Assembly (NCBI GenBank): GCA_002811675.1 | Contig: PDIM01010340.1 | Span: 4,444-33,433, forward strand | Source of the DNA: Ichthyosporea sp. XGB-2017a | Taxonomy: Eukaryota; Opisthokonta; Ichthyosporea | DNA: 28,990 nt | Reading direction: 5' to 3' | In this document: positions 1 through 8,511 of the stretch, piece after piece | How positions within the stretch are numbered: position 1 is the first letter of the stretch | Layout: the number at the start of each line of letters is the position of its first letter | Translations under genes and position numbers: made by a program | Notes under the pieces: generated by a model | Databases searched by the model: none | Seen by the model: the letters and a program-made list of their open reading frames with translations, nothing else | What the model was told of the DNA's origin: nothing

Positions 1-877
1 ACTGACTGGTAAATGCTGATGCCCAGGCTTCTAATTTTGTTGGATCATCATCTGATTCAAGTTGAACAAGGGAGGCATAATCTCCTTTCAAGGTAACCTT
101 TAAACCTTTGCTCTGCGATGCGGTTTCAGCAATCTTGTCTATAGAGGTCGAAACTTTCGCAGAGAATTCTCCTGACTCAAAGCCGGCTCCAACTTGAGTG
201 TCAAAATTGTGCTTTTCTTCGGAACTTGAGAACGAATATTCGCCCAGGAGCTCTGCTTGACAGCCGTACTCTTTTGATATAATAAAATGAGTTCCGTACT
301 TCTCCAGAAACTTTTCATACTCTTTGTTACGTACCAGTTCATAAGCTTCACTGGTCATCAAGTCAGACGGATCATCAATGGATGATAAGATATCATCCCA
401 GATATGAACTGTGTATTCCCCACGCTTGATATACGCGACCACTTCTGACTTTGTGGTCTTACTGGACATGGAATTGAGAATATTAAGAGAAGCATCTACC
501 TTGGCTATCATATACTGCCCCTCCAATTCCGCACGGATACTCTCAGACTTCTCAAAAGTGTCCTCGTTGAAGCGATAAGCAAATTTGCTGACGCTTTCTG
601 GGTCAATGAATTTCTCTTCTGCAATACTGCTTTTCCAAGGTGACTGCAGGATTGCCACCCCGGTCCCAATGTTGTACGGATACCATTTTTTATCCAGCAA
701 GAGAGGATCCAATGCAGTGCCTATGGCAGTGGCAAGCCTGATGGTGGGCAACTGATTTTTGAGGTTTTCCAAATCAAGGGACCTTTCCTTGATGGAACGG
801 GCACAAGACTGCGGAGAGGTGAAAATGAGATAGAGCAATATGCTGGGCAGAATTAAATGTGTGGTTTTAGCGGCCAT
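1..877 (-). CDS. MACPF-domain secreted protein, C-terminus beyond window edge
   Basis: The minus-strand frame starting at ATG 877 stays open for 292 codons and leaves the window at position 1, so the gene is partial. Residues 1-26 form a signal peptide (hydrophobic core ILPSILLYLIF). The MACPF hallmark is at about residues 194-206 (YGTHFIISKEYGC), followed by a segment ending near AWASAFTSQ at the edge. Residue for residue it parallels the complete gene at 1622-3628, sharing the LDP-W-Y region near 57-68, an LNILNSMSSKT block near 131-141 and the YGTHFI hallmark. It is therefore a paralogue, arranged head to head across a 744-base gap. MACPF proteins oligomerise on membranes and usually form pores. 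Where the paralogue has a Lys-Arg pair (about residue 63), this protein has Lys-Lys. No frameshift or stop is seen. The family call is firm; pore-forming activity is inferred from the family. Confidence 0.88.
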   Translation of the reverse strand, partial: MAAKTTHLILPSILLYLIFTSPQSCARSIKERSLDLENLKNQLPTIRLATAIGTALDPLLLDKKWYPYNIGTGVAILQSPWKSSIAEEKFIDPESVSKFAYRFNEDTFEKSESIRAELEGQYMIAKVDASLNILNSMSSKTTKSEVVAYIKRGEYTVHIWDDILSSIDDPSDLMTSEAYELVRNKEYEKFLEKYGTHFIISKEYGCQAELLGEYSFSSSEEKHNFDTQVGAGFESGEFSAKVSTSIDKIAETASQSKGLKVTLKGDYASLVQLESDDDPTKLEAWASAFTSQ

Positions 878-1621
878 ATTCACTTTACGTCTCCGATCCA
901 TTGGATTGAAAGATCCTGACAGTTGTTTGATCAAGATTCTGCTGTTTGCGAATTTCCAAATTGTAAAGCACTTAAAAAACAAAACATCAAAGGGGCAGTT
1001 TTTAGAAGATAGAATGGCAACATAACATTGTGTGTTCGTGCATAATTTATTTCGCGAACCATGGAATTCTAAAAGTCCTTCTCATCGTCATCCCTTAGGC
1101 ACATCCCATGTTATCTCGAACCATGAACATTCACAAGTCTCAACACAAATTCTATTCAAAATCCAGTAATTCCGACACTACATGAATCGGGACTGCACTC
1201 TGTAGTTTTTCCACCTCCGCCCGTAGCGTCATTCACCATCATCACTCCAATCTTCAACTCGTTTTGACACACCATTCACTTGGAAGATCGTGATTCATAA
1301 GCCTTGATCTTTCAAGTGTTTCTCCACCTTTCAATTGAAGCTCGTGTTCATCAATCTTACAATATTGTTGATGAAGCCATCGTCATCACAAATATCCTGG
1401 AAAGTTGTGTACCGTAGTAATCTTATGTTTTTCTTTTTGTACTTACGCAAAAGGTAGCAAAATAGAATAAGTATATAAATAAATAAAAAAGATAATAATC
1501 TGAATTTGAAAGTGACATTTAACCAAATCAACATCTATTCAAATCATATTCAAAACAAACTAGGAAAAACAGAGGAAAATACTCACAGCAACATTGGTTA
1601 GCTGGATTCATAGATATCACA
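878..1621. other. Intergenic divergent promoter region between the two MACPF genes
   Basis: This 744-base AT-rich spacer separates the divergently transcribed MACPF paralogues. I see no convincing coding sequence. It must hold the promoters of both genes. A TATA-like element lies near its right side (1474-1480); no equally clear box was found for the minus-strand gene. Confidence 0.6.
1474..1480 (+). promoter_or_regulatory. TATA-like box upstream of MACPF gene
   Basis: TATAAAT lies within an A/T-rich run about 148 bases upstream of the ATG at 1622. Spacing would suit a transcript with a roughly 120-base leader. Because the surrounding sequence is A/T rich, the motif alone is weak evidence. 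Confidence 0.35.
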
Positions 1622-3628
1622 ATGACTTTCCCTCGCTCCTTTTTTATTTTGTGTTTATCAATTCTCGTTCTCCATTCAATTCTTGTGACAGCCAAGCCTA
1701 CTGTTTCCGCAAGTAAGGAGCAGCCCAATGACCACGGTGTTAAAGGTGCATTACAAGCACTTGCCTCGGGAGTTCCATCCATTCGCCTTGCTGCTGCAAA
1801 AGGAGAATCTCTGGACCCCGTTAGACTTGAGAAGAGATGGTACTCCTATGACACAGGGACCGACGAACTCAAATTCAGGTCCCCGTGGAACGAAAACTTA
1901 ACTGAAGATAATATTTCGACCCCGGATAGTGTCAATCAATTTTCTTTTGCATACGATGAGGAGACATTTACAAAATCCTTACAACAGAAAATTGACGTCA
2001 AAGGAAATTTCGTGGCAGTTTCCGGAGAAAATTCACTGGATATTTTGAACTCCATGTCTTCAAAAACGGAAAAAATTCAAATGGATGCTCTCATTAAGAA
2101 CGGCCACTACACAAAGCACATCTGGAACTCTATATCCAAGTACAAAGAGAATCCTGAAGGCCTTTTATCGGACAAGGCATATGAGATGATTCAAAAGGAG
2201 GATTGGCAAAGGTTTTTTGACACTTATGGTACCCATTTTATTGTGTCCAAGGAGTACGGATGTATCGCACATCTAACTGGAGTCTATGAGTTTAAAAACT
2301 CAGAAGAAAAAAATAGTTTCAAAGATAAAGTAAGCGCCAGCTTAAAATATGGATCCTTTTCAGTTTCAACATCTACTTCAATTGAGAAGCTCGCCACTGA
2401 CACCAGCAAGGAATCTAAATTAGAGGTCAGCGCTACAGGAGACTATGTTTCACTTCTGAAAGTGAGTGACCCCACAACACTCTCCGGTTGGGCTTCGGCT
2501 TTTTTCTCGAGTTATGGTGCTTTGTGTGAAACCCCAGTTCTGAAATCTGTTAGCCTGGTCAGCTGGGCTGACTTCCTGAGTAATGTCAAAGGTGGCCTCG
2601 TTGTGACGGATACAACTTTGCAGCTTATTTCCCGAGGAGTGATGGCCCAAAGCATCGCTATCAGCGGATATGAAAGAATGTTCCGTCATCTCACAAACCT
2701 TCCCGAATCTTACGCAAAAGATGGCTCCATTCTTATGAAACCATTGTGGACCGATGGGATTGAGATTGGAAAGACCTGTGATGGAACAGCGACTCTTTCT
2801 GGACCTCCGCACAACTTAACCAAGTTTCGTGATGAGAAAATTCAGTCTTTGAAAAGCAAAAAGTGGTTAACAGATGACTGGAGTAAGAATTCCCTGCTTA
2901 ATCCCGAAGCAAAGGCCAAAGCATTTATGGAAGATATGCAAACTGCTCTAGCAGAATATACAACCCTTAACAGACACTACACGCCTTCTTTTGAAGTGCA
3001 GGCAAAAGTAGGAATGAGTGGATTTCCACAAGATCCAAAAACACCCAAAGCAGCCATTGTTTCCAAGCAGATTGATGTGTTCAACAAACCAGACAGGTTC
3101 TCTCTGTACACGATGGACATGTCCAGACGTAATCCAAATGATGGCTACACTTTGCCCAACTGGCTTCCCTACAGACTGGGAGGGGCTTTGATAAGAGGCT
3201 TTATAAATGTCACCCACTTCAAAGAATATCAACCTCCTGGTCAGGACTGGAAAACCCTCGCATTTCAGCCTGGCGCAGGAAACCAATTCATCTCTTGGGA
3301 GTGCCCTGGTAATGACTGGGATAACCAAGCAGCTTCGAGTCCAAGTGAATGTCCAAGTGGTGATACCGATTACTCCTACTATTGCAAGATTGTAAAAGAA
3401 ACAATGCCATCTACTTTTGCCATGAATTATGTGGGTGACGCAAGGTACGCATTCACTGTCGTGATGGGACAAACGGGCTATAAGAATTTTTATATGGATT
3501 TGGATACAAAGTGCTTTGATGCTTTGTCTATTGAGTTTAGTATTATACCCATTGCTGAGGAGAAAGATCGCTTTGGCTCAGCTAAAGGTTATTTTCCCCT
3601 TTCTTGTGATGCTGCTACCCGTGTATGA
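1622..3628 (+). CDS. Secreted MACPF (perforin-like) protein, 668 aa
   Basis: A single-exon frame runs from ATG 1622 to TGA. Residues 1-24 are a clear signal peptide (FFILCLSILVLHSILVTA). A following segment ends at LEKR (about residues 69-72), a kexin-like dibasic site that could release a propeptide. The MACPF core covers roughly residues 100-400, with the family hallmark YGTHFIVSKEYGC at 202-214. A long C-terminal region (about 410-668), rich in Trp, Tyr, Gly and several Cys, probably forms an accessory beta-rich domain; I do not recognise it. MACPF proteins assemble into membrane rings and may act in defence, predation or attack. The divergent neighbour at 1-877 is a paralogue, and a small aegerolysin-like secreted protein lies 3 kb downstream. 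The family assignment is strong; pore formation and target are inferred. Confidence 0.9.
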   Translation: MTFPRSFFILCLSILVLHSILVTAKPTVSASKEQPNDHGVKGALQALASGVPSIRLAAAKGESLDPVRLEKRWYSYDTGTDELKFRSPWNENLTEDNISTPDSVNQFSFAYDEETFTKSLQQKIDVKGNFVAVSGENSLDILNSMSSKTEKIQMDALIKNGHYTKHIWNSISKYKENPEGLLSDKAYEMIQKEDWQRFFDTYGTHFIVSKEYGCIAHLTGVYEFKNSEEKNSFKDKVSASLKYGSFSVSTSTSIEKLATDTSKESKLEVSATGDYVSLLKVSDPTTLSGWASAFFSSYGALCETPVLKSVSLVSWADFLSNVKGGLVVTDTTLQLISRGVMAQSIAISGYERMFRHLTNLPESYAKDGSILMKPLWTDGIEIGKTCDGTATLSGPPHNLTKFRDEKIQSLKSKKWLTDDWSKNSLLNPEAKAKAFMEDMQTALAEYTTLNRHYTPSFEVQAKVGMSGFPQDPKTPKAAIVSKQIDVFNKPDRFSLYTMDMSRRNPNDGYTLPNWLPYRLGGALIRGFINVTHFKEYQPPGQDWKTLAFQPGAGNQFISWECPGNDWDNQAASSPSECPSGDTDYSYYCKIVKETMPSTFAMNYVGDARYAFTVVMGQTGYKNFYMDLDTKCFDALSIEFSIIPIAEEKDRFGSAKGYFPLSCDAATRV

Positions 3629-3673
3629 AGCCAAGCGACTCCAAGACTAAAAGACACGCGCACATGCTGAAAC

Positions 3674-3679
3674 AATAAA
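3674..3679 (+). terminator. Polyadenylation signal of MACPF gene
   Basis: A canonical AATAAA sits 46 bases after the stop codon of the MACPF gene, a normal distance for a eukaryotic poly(A) signal. Confidence 0.55.
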
Positions 3680-3766
3680 ACAAAGGTGACAACTGTTATG
3701 GATACTCAAGTTACTCAAAGAACCTCTTGGTGGGTAAATTTAAAATTGCGCTTTTATTACCGAACT

Positions 3767-4575
3767 TCTAAAGCTCCATTTGTAAGTTCCATAAGCGACC
3801 TCCCAAGAACTGGCCTAACAAGGGTAAGGTTGAGTTTGAAGATGTTGTTATTTCATATGCTCACAATCTTCCCCCTGTGATCAAGGGAATAAGCTTTACA
3901 GTCAAAGGGGGGCAAAAAGTTGGTATTGTTGGGCGCGCAGGTGCAGGCAAGTCTACGATAGCCTTGGCTATTTTTCGTTTTATGGAAGCTTCGAAAGGTC
4001 ATATCAAAATTGATGGTGTCGAGGTTTCTAAAATTGGCTTGACTGATCTTCGTGCAGGTATTTCCATTATTCCTGAGGACCCTGTGCTATTCACCGGCTC
4101 CATTCGATCGAACTTGGACCCTTTGAACGAGCGTACTGATTTGCAAATGTGGGCTGCTCTGGACGCGGTTGAGCTCGGCCCTTACGTCCGCTCCTTAGAT
4201 GGTCAATTGGACTATGAAATTACGGAAAATGCGGTAAATATCAGCTCTGGACAGCGTCAGTTGATGGCCCTTGCGCGTGCCTTAATGAAGAAGTCGAATT
4301 TATTGGTTATGGACGAAGCTACTGCTAATGTTGATGTGGAAACTGACGATCTTATCCAGGCGACTATTCGTAAGAGGTTTGCCAAATCTACCGTTATCAC
4401 AATTGCGCATCGTCTGAGGACAATTATTGACTATGACCGTGTTTTAGTACTCGATTCAGGACGCGTTGCCGAATACGATAACCCCAAGAATCTCCTTGAA
4501 ATGGAAGATTCAATCTTTAAGAGCATGTATAAAAACTGTGGCCAGTATAATGCCCTTGCCGCCAAAGTCAGCTAA
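3767..4575 (+). pseudogene. ABCC/MRP-type ABC transporter relic: C-terminal nucleotide-binding domain only
   Basis: The frame ending at TAA 4575 encodes a nearly complete second nucleotide-binding domain of an ABCC (MRP/YCF1-like) transporter. It shows the linker PPKNWPNKG before the domain, Walker A GRAGAGKST, the Q-loop region IIPEDPVLF (Glu where Gln is usual), the signature SSGQRQ, Walker B LLVMDEAT and the switch His in TIAHR. A full ABCC protein has two membrane domains and about 1300-1500 residues. Here the MACPF gene ends only 138 bases upstream, so there is no room for them. The linker homology is also split: SKAPFVSSISDLP is read in one frame (from 3767), while PPKNWPNKG and everything after is read in another. 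The second frame has a stop at 3769. The call is a 5'-truncated, frameshifted gene fragment. An orphan NBD protein from an internal start is possible but less likely. Confidence 0.8.
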
Positions 4576-4610
4576 TGTGGTCACCGGCGCTACGTAGTTT
4601 GCAAAATAAT

Positions 4611-4616
4611 AATAAA
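4611..4616 (+). terminator. Polyadenylation signal after the ABCC relic
   Basis: AATAAA lies about 35 bases after the stop codon of the ABC-transporter fragment. This suggests the relic kept the 3' end of its parent gene, or that this is chance in AT-rich DNA. Confidence 0.4.
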
Positions 4617-4990
4617 GATGGCCTCTCCATTGAAGACTACGAGAGGTTACGGCTAATACTCAGTGTAGTTATGTATCACACTCAGAGAAGGTCCCATCGC
4701 ATCTACGGGTATTTGGTCTAGACATGAATACCACAGAAACGGCTTCACTCCCTAAACTTTTCTTGCCTATGAATATTCCACCAGCCATGCCAATCTACAT
4801 AGTTACATAATTAGTGTGTGTTACGTTGTCCAGGCGAAGTCAACTGTGCACGACTACGCAACCACGTTTTGCCAAATTACCTGTCAAATTGCAAAGCGAA
4901 TTGTTCTTTTGCAGCGGTGAACTGTTTTTATTTCAAGGTTCATAACGCAACCTTTAAGGTTGTGACCTTTTTCAACGAACAATGTGGCAT

Positions 4991-4998
4991 TATAAAAG
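4991..4998 (+). promoter_or_regulatory. TATA box of acyltransferase gene
   Basis: TATAAAAG, a full-consensus TATA box, lies 121 bases upstream of the ATG at 5112 in the right orientation. The same octamer occurs at 8642-8649. Confidence 0.5.
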
Positions 4999-5111
4999 AG
5001 AGCAAAAAGACTTTCATTTCTCGTGTTGTAGCAGTTTTCACACAGTTGATTTTTACATAACCCGTGATTTGTTTGGTCAAACAATTCCTTTAAACTTTCT
5101 AAACAGAGAAA

Positions 5112-6527
5112 ATGGTTCGCTTTGAGCAACTAGATGGCCTCAGAGGATTCGCAGCAGTGAGTGTTGTTTTTGTTCACCTGAACTCTAGTTACGGGTTTTT
5201 CTCAACTCCATTCTTGGAAAGAGAGTATGCTGGATACAATCTTGGGGTATGGACAGGATTTGCATTTGTGCCAAATTTCTCAAATATATTTGTTCCAATT
5301 TTCTTTGCTCTGAGTGGGCTCGTCTTGTCCCACCCAATTTTTGCAGCTGCTGCAAAGAGCTTGAACTCAGGAGATGCTTCCAAAGGGCCAGCTATCCGCA
5401 GAGGGGCTCGTACCCTTCTTGGGCGCGTTGTAAGACTTTGCGTTCCAACATTTTTTGCCTATTGGATACCATATATTATCTATTGTAGTAACAACTTGGG
5501 CGTGTCAAATGTCAACAATGTTAGAGATAAAATAGCGAATAGTTTGCGTGGTACTACAGATTTGGATCCTTTGCTGGGTATTGGCCTTATACCGGAAGAT
5601 CCAGAGATGACTCACTTTTCATATTCCGGTAGTGCTTGGAGAAGTAACTTTGTAAATTCAATCTATGACTTCTTCTATGGAATGTGGTTTACTTCATGGG
5701 TTAGTCCTGGTCCTCAAAGTAAATATTTCGTTCCTGTGGGGTTATTCGCCAACCATCCATTATGGACAATGCCTGTTGAACTGTATGGAAGTATATTGGT
5801 ATTCTGCCTTTCCGTTGTGTTGCTCAACACTTCCCCGAAATTCCATGTGCTTGTATACATATGGTCCTGGCTTATGTTCAGTACGGGAGACCCTTCAGTA
5901 CTTGGTGGTATAGTGGCTTACCAGCCATTTATCTTTGGTGTGTTGCTTGCAGAATTGCATGAGAAGCAAATACTTGAGCAACTTTCTTTGTGGATGAACA
6001 AAAGTGCATACACCAAATCCAGTTGCCTTCTCCTTTTTGTTGCAATGTTCTACACCAATGGTTTTTATTGCACCAAATTTAATCTGTTTTTTGGTTGGAA
6101 GGGATTTCCTATTGGACATTACTACTATGCCATTGTCGCCTCTATTTTCGTCTTTCTTGCGCTTGAAAGCGCCCCTTTGAAATGGTTTTTTACAACTTCA
6201 GTTATGAAATTTTTAGGGAAAATTTCTTTCCCAATCTACCTTGTTCATGTACCCATTTTAAACATGGTGTTCGTTCCCATCGTGGGCGGATTTCTTCCAT
6301 CTCTTGGCGAAACGTGGAAATCTGTTTGGGCCGCTGCGGCTATAACGTTACCTTTGATAGTTCTAGTGGCCATTTTGTTTCAATATGCGATTGAAAGACA
6401 TGTCCCAGGGTGGTCTCGAAAGGTGGGAGAGTTTCTCCTGTGGAAAGACGAAGATATTGACGAACAAGCAAAATCAGAAATGGGAAGAAACCGCAAAAGA
6501 GAAATAGAAGAATGTTTGGAAGTATAG
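5112..6527 (+). CDS. Acyltransferase-3 family integral membrane protein, 471 aa
   Basis: One exon from ATG 5112 to TAG. The N-terminus carries the acyltransferase-3 signature LDGLRGFAAVSVVFVHL, including Arg11 and His22 in the R-x10-H arrangement thought to be essential in this family. Later family landmarks are LWTMPVELYGS in the middle and FLGKISFPIYLVHVP near residue 365. Hydrophobic stretches suggest about eight to ten membrane helices, and a charged tail (about 440-471) faces the cytosol. Such enzymes move acyl groups, often acetyl, onto extracellular or lumenal sugars or lipids. The substrate here cannot be deduced. Length and layout resemble fungal and protist members. The gene is separate from its neighbours, with its own TATA box; no operon logic applies. 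Confidence 0.85.
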   Translation: MVRFEQLDGLRGFAAVSVVFVHLNSSYGFFSTPFLEREYAGYNLGVWTGFAFVPNFSNIFVPIFFALSGLVLSHPIFAAAAKSLNSGDASKGPAIRRGARTLLGRVVRLCVPTFFAYWIPYIIYCSNNLGVSNVNNVRDKIANSLRGTTDLDPLLGIGLIPEDPEMTHFSYSGSAWRSNFVNSIYDFFYGMWFTSWVSPGPQSKYFVPVGLFANHPLWTMPVELYGSILVFCLSVVLLNTSPKFHVLVYIWSWLMFSTGDPSVLGGIVAYQPFIFGVLLAELHEKQILEQLSLWMNKSAYTKSSCLLLFVAMFYTNGFYCTKFNLFFGWKGFPIGHYYYAIVASIFVFLALESAPLKWFFTTSVMKFLGKISFPIYLVHVPILNMVFVPIVGGFLPSLGETWKSVWAAAAITLPLIVLVAILFQYAIERHVPGWSRKVGEFLLWKDEDIDEQAKSEMGRNRKREIEECLEV

Positions 6528-6709
6528 GGACTAAATACCATGTAAACTAACTTTTTTTTGGGAGGGTGGCAATGAAAATGTAAAGAGTGGTAGTTAAGAA
6601 GATAAGGCGAGGGAATTCTTTCGTAGTACTTACGATAAATCTAAGTTTCTCATGACAAATCCGAATTCAATTGTTCTATTAAATTGCTGAGCAAATATCA
6701 AAAATTGCA

Positions 6710-7177
6710 ATGAAAATAACTGTTGTTTACGTTGCCCTCGTTGGATGTGCCTTGTGTCAGTGGGATGCAGCATTAAACCATGTGACCCTCAAGGTCCATA
6801 ATAATAGCCCTTCTCCAATAGATGTCACCGGTAAAGGAGGATCAGGAAACATTGGATGGGAGTCCCACTATTTGAATAACGATAACAACATACTTCCAGG
6901 GGAGTCAAAAGATATTCCAACATGGCAATCTGGCGGAACTATTCTTAACACGTACCATCAAGGCTTCGTTGTATATGGGAACAACTTCACTTTTTATGGT
7001 GTAATGGAAATGAAAGTAAAGCCCGTAAAAGATAACGAAGTCTACGTTTGGCAGTGTACGCGTGGTATAGGTAGTTGCAATAGAAGTGAAAAGAAAGGAA
7101 ATGGATTCTATGCTAATTCCAATGGCGCTGATGTTCCACTCGAAGTGAATTCCCATCATGGTCTTATTTTCGGGTAA
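6710..7177 (+). CDS. Small secreted protein, possible aegerolysin-like beta-sandwich, 155 aa
   Basis: The ATG at 6710 is followed by a signal peptide (MKITVVYVALVGCALC), leaving a mature chain of about 139 residues starting QWDAALN. That size matches the aegerolysin family, small beta-sandwich proteins that bind membrane lipids. The pattern also fits loosely: an early beta strand with HVTLKVHNNS, a Gly-Trp (IGW), an LPGES turn, a Ser-Gly-Gly (WQSGG), a following strand ending VYG, and an aromatic-Cys near the C-terminus (VYVWQC) before a Gly/Cys/Asn-rich loop. None of these is diagnostic alone. In fungi, aegerolysins pair with MACPF proteins as two-part pore-formers, and MACPF genes lie 3 kb upstream. 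The protein is secreted with good confidence; the family is tentative. A GTAAGC right at the stop could be a splice donor extending the protein. Confidence 0.7.
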   Translation: MKITVVYVALVGCALCQWDAALNHVTLKVHNNSPSPIDVTGKGGSGNIGWESHYLNNDNNILPGESKDIPTWQSGGTILNTYHQGFVVYGNNFTFYGVMEMKVKPVKDNEVYVWQCTRGIGSCNRSEKKGNGFYANSNGADVPLEVNSHHGLIFG

Positions 7178-7782
7178 GCTCTGTTCGAGCTCTGCCTACA
7201 ATATACATAACTCCATAGACCATAGTGTGTTCAAGACAACAGAGTTAGGAGAAACAATTCTAGCATTTTCTTTTACATGAAAATAATAAAAACAAGATGG
7301 AAGAGCCTCGTATGAGAGATTTTTTCCGAGAAAGACGGACTATTTGTTCTTGTATTCCTCTCATCAAGACCTGCACCATCATTTGGTGCAATTGTGCTTC
7401 ATTATTAAGTGATCCTGGATCCAGTACACAGAGTTTGCACAGAATAGCTAATAATACCTTGAAGTCGATAGCCATTGAAGTAGCGTGGAGCCGCGAAGTG
7501 GAGCTCCTTCCAGAGCTCCTTCCTATCTTGTTTTACACATTCTAGTCGCTTTGCTGCTGTTCACCAAAGCTCAAAGTTTTCACAATTCGCTCTTCGTTTT
7601 GAGTCGGGCATTTCTTGAGTTTCTCGCATTCGTATACCAATTACCAAGGGCTAACTTCCTTAACTCCGTTGAATAAATTTGACTATAAGGAGTGGAGCGA
7701 ATTTCACCAGCTGCAAATTCTCTGCAAGCTAGAGGTGGGCAAATGGAGAGCCGGCGGAGTCATCTACATAGCATTTTTCTTT
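7178..7782. other. Intergenic region, no supported gene
   Basis: A stretch of 605 bases between convergent genes. Several short overlapping frames on both strands show no domain, signal or composition typical of protein. A short direct repeat of the 11-mer gagctccttcc occurs near 7502-7524. Otherwise I see nothing definable. Confidence 0.5.
7285..7290 (+). terminator. Polyadenylation signal of the small secreted protein gene
   Basis: AATAAA lies 108 bases after the stop codon of the 155-residue protein and is the first such hexamer downstream. Confidence 0.45.
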
Positions 7783-8511
7783 TTATTGTTCAACCATTAG
7801 TTGAATGGTGCCGATAGGGCAGGTCTTCTTCGCTTCTTCGTTCGCTTCAACACGCGGGAAGACGCTATACGAAAAAGAGGGGACACTATCCAGCGGTAAA
7901 CTGTTACTCTGCTCTGTGACTTTGGTGTCGTCAAATGTGGTGCCAGTGAGAAAAGCTCCAGGCAAACTAAAAACCATGCTCACACTAAACAAAAAGAACC
8001 CAAACCCAAACGAACAGCTCGTGTCCTCAGTTTCCAAATCATCTTTAACCAGCCAAATAAAGACCAATATGCATATAAAGGTAAACAAAAATCCAAAACA
8101 AGAGAGAATATGGATAGATATCGCCATGGGGAAGGGTACTCTTCCTCCCTCTTTGCTTACTGCTATGAAAGTAGCGACAATAGACAAGACAGTTGTTAAG
8201 CCAATGGCAATTATAGCAAGAATATTAAGAGCTTTAGCGGCTGTGAGTTTGTGCATTGTGCCACTTTCAATTTCGAAAAGAGTTTTTTCGTTTCTGTAAG
8301 ACTTTCTATGAGAGTACGAATCAGAATTTGTGATGTTTCTGGGGAAGTCAAGGTTGTAAGTATTCAGGGAGTATACCTCCCCGGATGTGTTCCGAATCTT
8401 ATAATCCTCCTTAACCCAAGCAAGAGGAATACCAGTGATCGTAAGCGCAAAGGCTGACGTCGAAAATATAGCGATTGCTACAAGAATATTAGTTGATCGA
8501 ACATTAACCAT
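7783..8511 (-). CDS. Four-transmembrane protein (claudin/amastin-like topology), 242 aa
   Basis: ATG at 8511 on the minus strand, TAA at 7783. Four hydrophobic helices are visible at about residues 9-31, 94-118, 127-155 and 168-193. The first loop is large (about 32-92) and holds an NIT glycosylation sequon, and a polar tail covers 194-242. This short N-terminus, big first loop, then three close helices is the layout of claudins, SUR7-like and amastin-like tetraspans. I find no diagnostic motif (no WGLWC-type or amastin Cys signature), so the family is left open. The stop codon overlaps an AATAAA on the minus strand, implying a very short 3' UTR or use of another signal. It is convergent with the small secreted protein gene. 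The protein is probably real; its function is unknown. Confidence 0.75.
   Translation of the reverse strand: MVNVRSTNILVAIAIFSTSAFALTITGIPLAWVKEDYKIRNTSGEVYSLNTYNLDFPRNITNSDSYSHRKSYRNEKTLFEIESGTMHKLTAAKALNILAIIAIGLTTVLSIVATFIAVSKEGGRVPFPMAISIHILSCFGFLFTFICILVFIWLVKDDLETEDTSCSFGFGFFLFSVSMVFSLPGAFLTGTTFDDTKVTEQSNSLPLDSVPSFSYSVFPRVEANEEAKKTCPIGTIQLMVEQ

Larger units (their letters stand above)
4576..5111. other. Intergenic region with promoter of the acyltransferase gene
   Basis: A stretch of 536 bases with no supported gene. An 80-codon open frame here (4818-5060) has no recognisable protein features. The right part contains a TATAAAAG box at 4991-4998. Confidence 0.55.

Noticed and set aside
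139-351. A 70-codon minus-strand frame
   Set aside because: It is out of frame with the partial MACPF gene that covers the same bases and has clear homology.
2450-3472. Two longer minus-strand frames (120 and 174 codons) opposite the MACPF gene
   Set aside because: They lie antisense within a gene of firm identity and show no protein features of their own.
3782-3821. A 40-base intron (gtaagt donor, ctaac-aag acceptor) that would repair the ABC frame
   Set aside because: It would delete the PKNWPNK linker residues, which match ABCC proteins and so look like real coding sequence. The upstream membrane domains would still be missing.
4818-5060. An 80-codon plus-strand frame
   Set aside because: It overlaps the acyltransferase promoter and TATA box and has no recognisable features.
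7297-7545. An 82-codon frame with an ATG start
   Set aside because: It begins just after a poly(A) signal, overlaps other random frames on both strands and matches nothing known.
7805-8299. A 164-codon plus-strand frame
   Set aside because: It is antisense to the four-transmembrane gene, whose hydrophobic helix pattern is far more protein-like.
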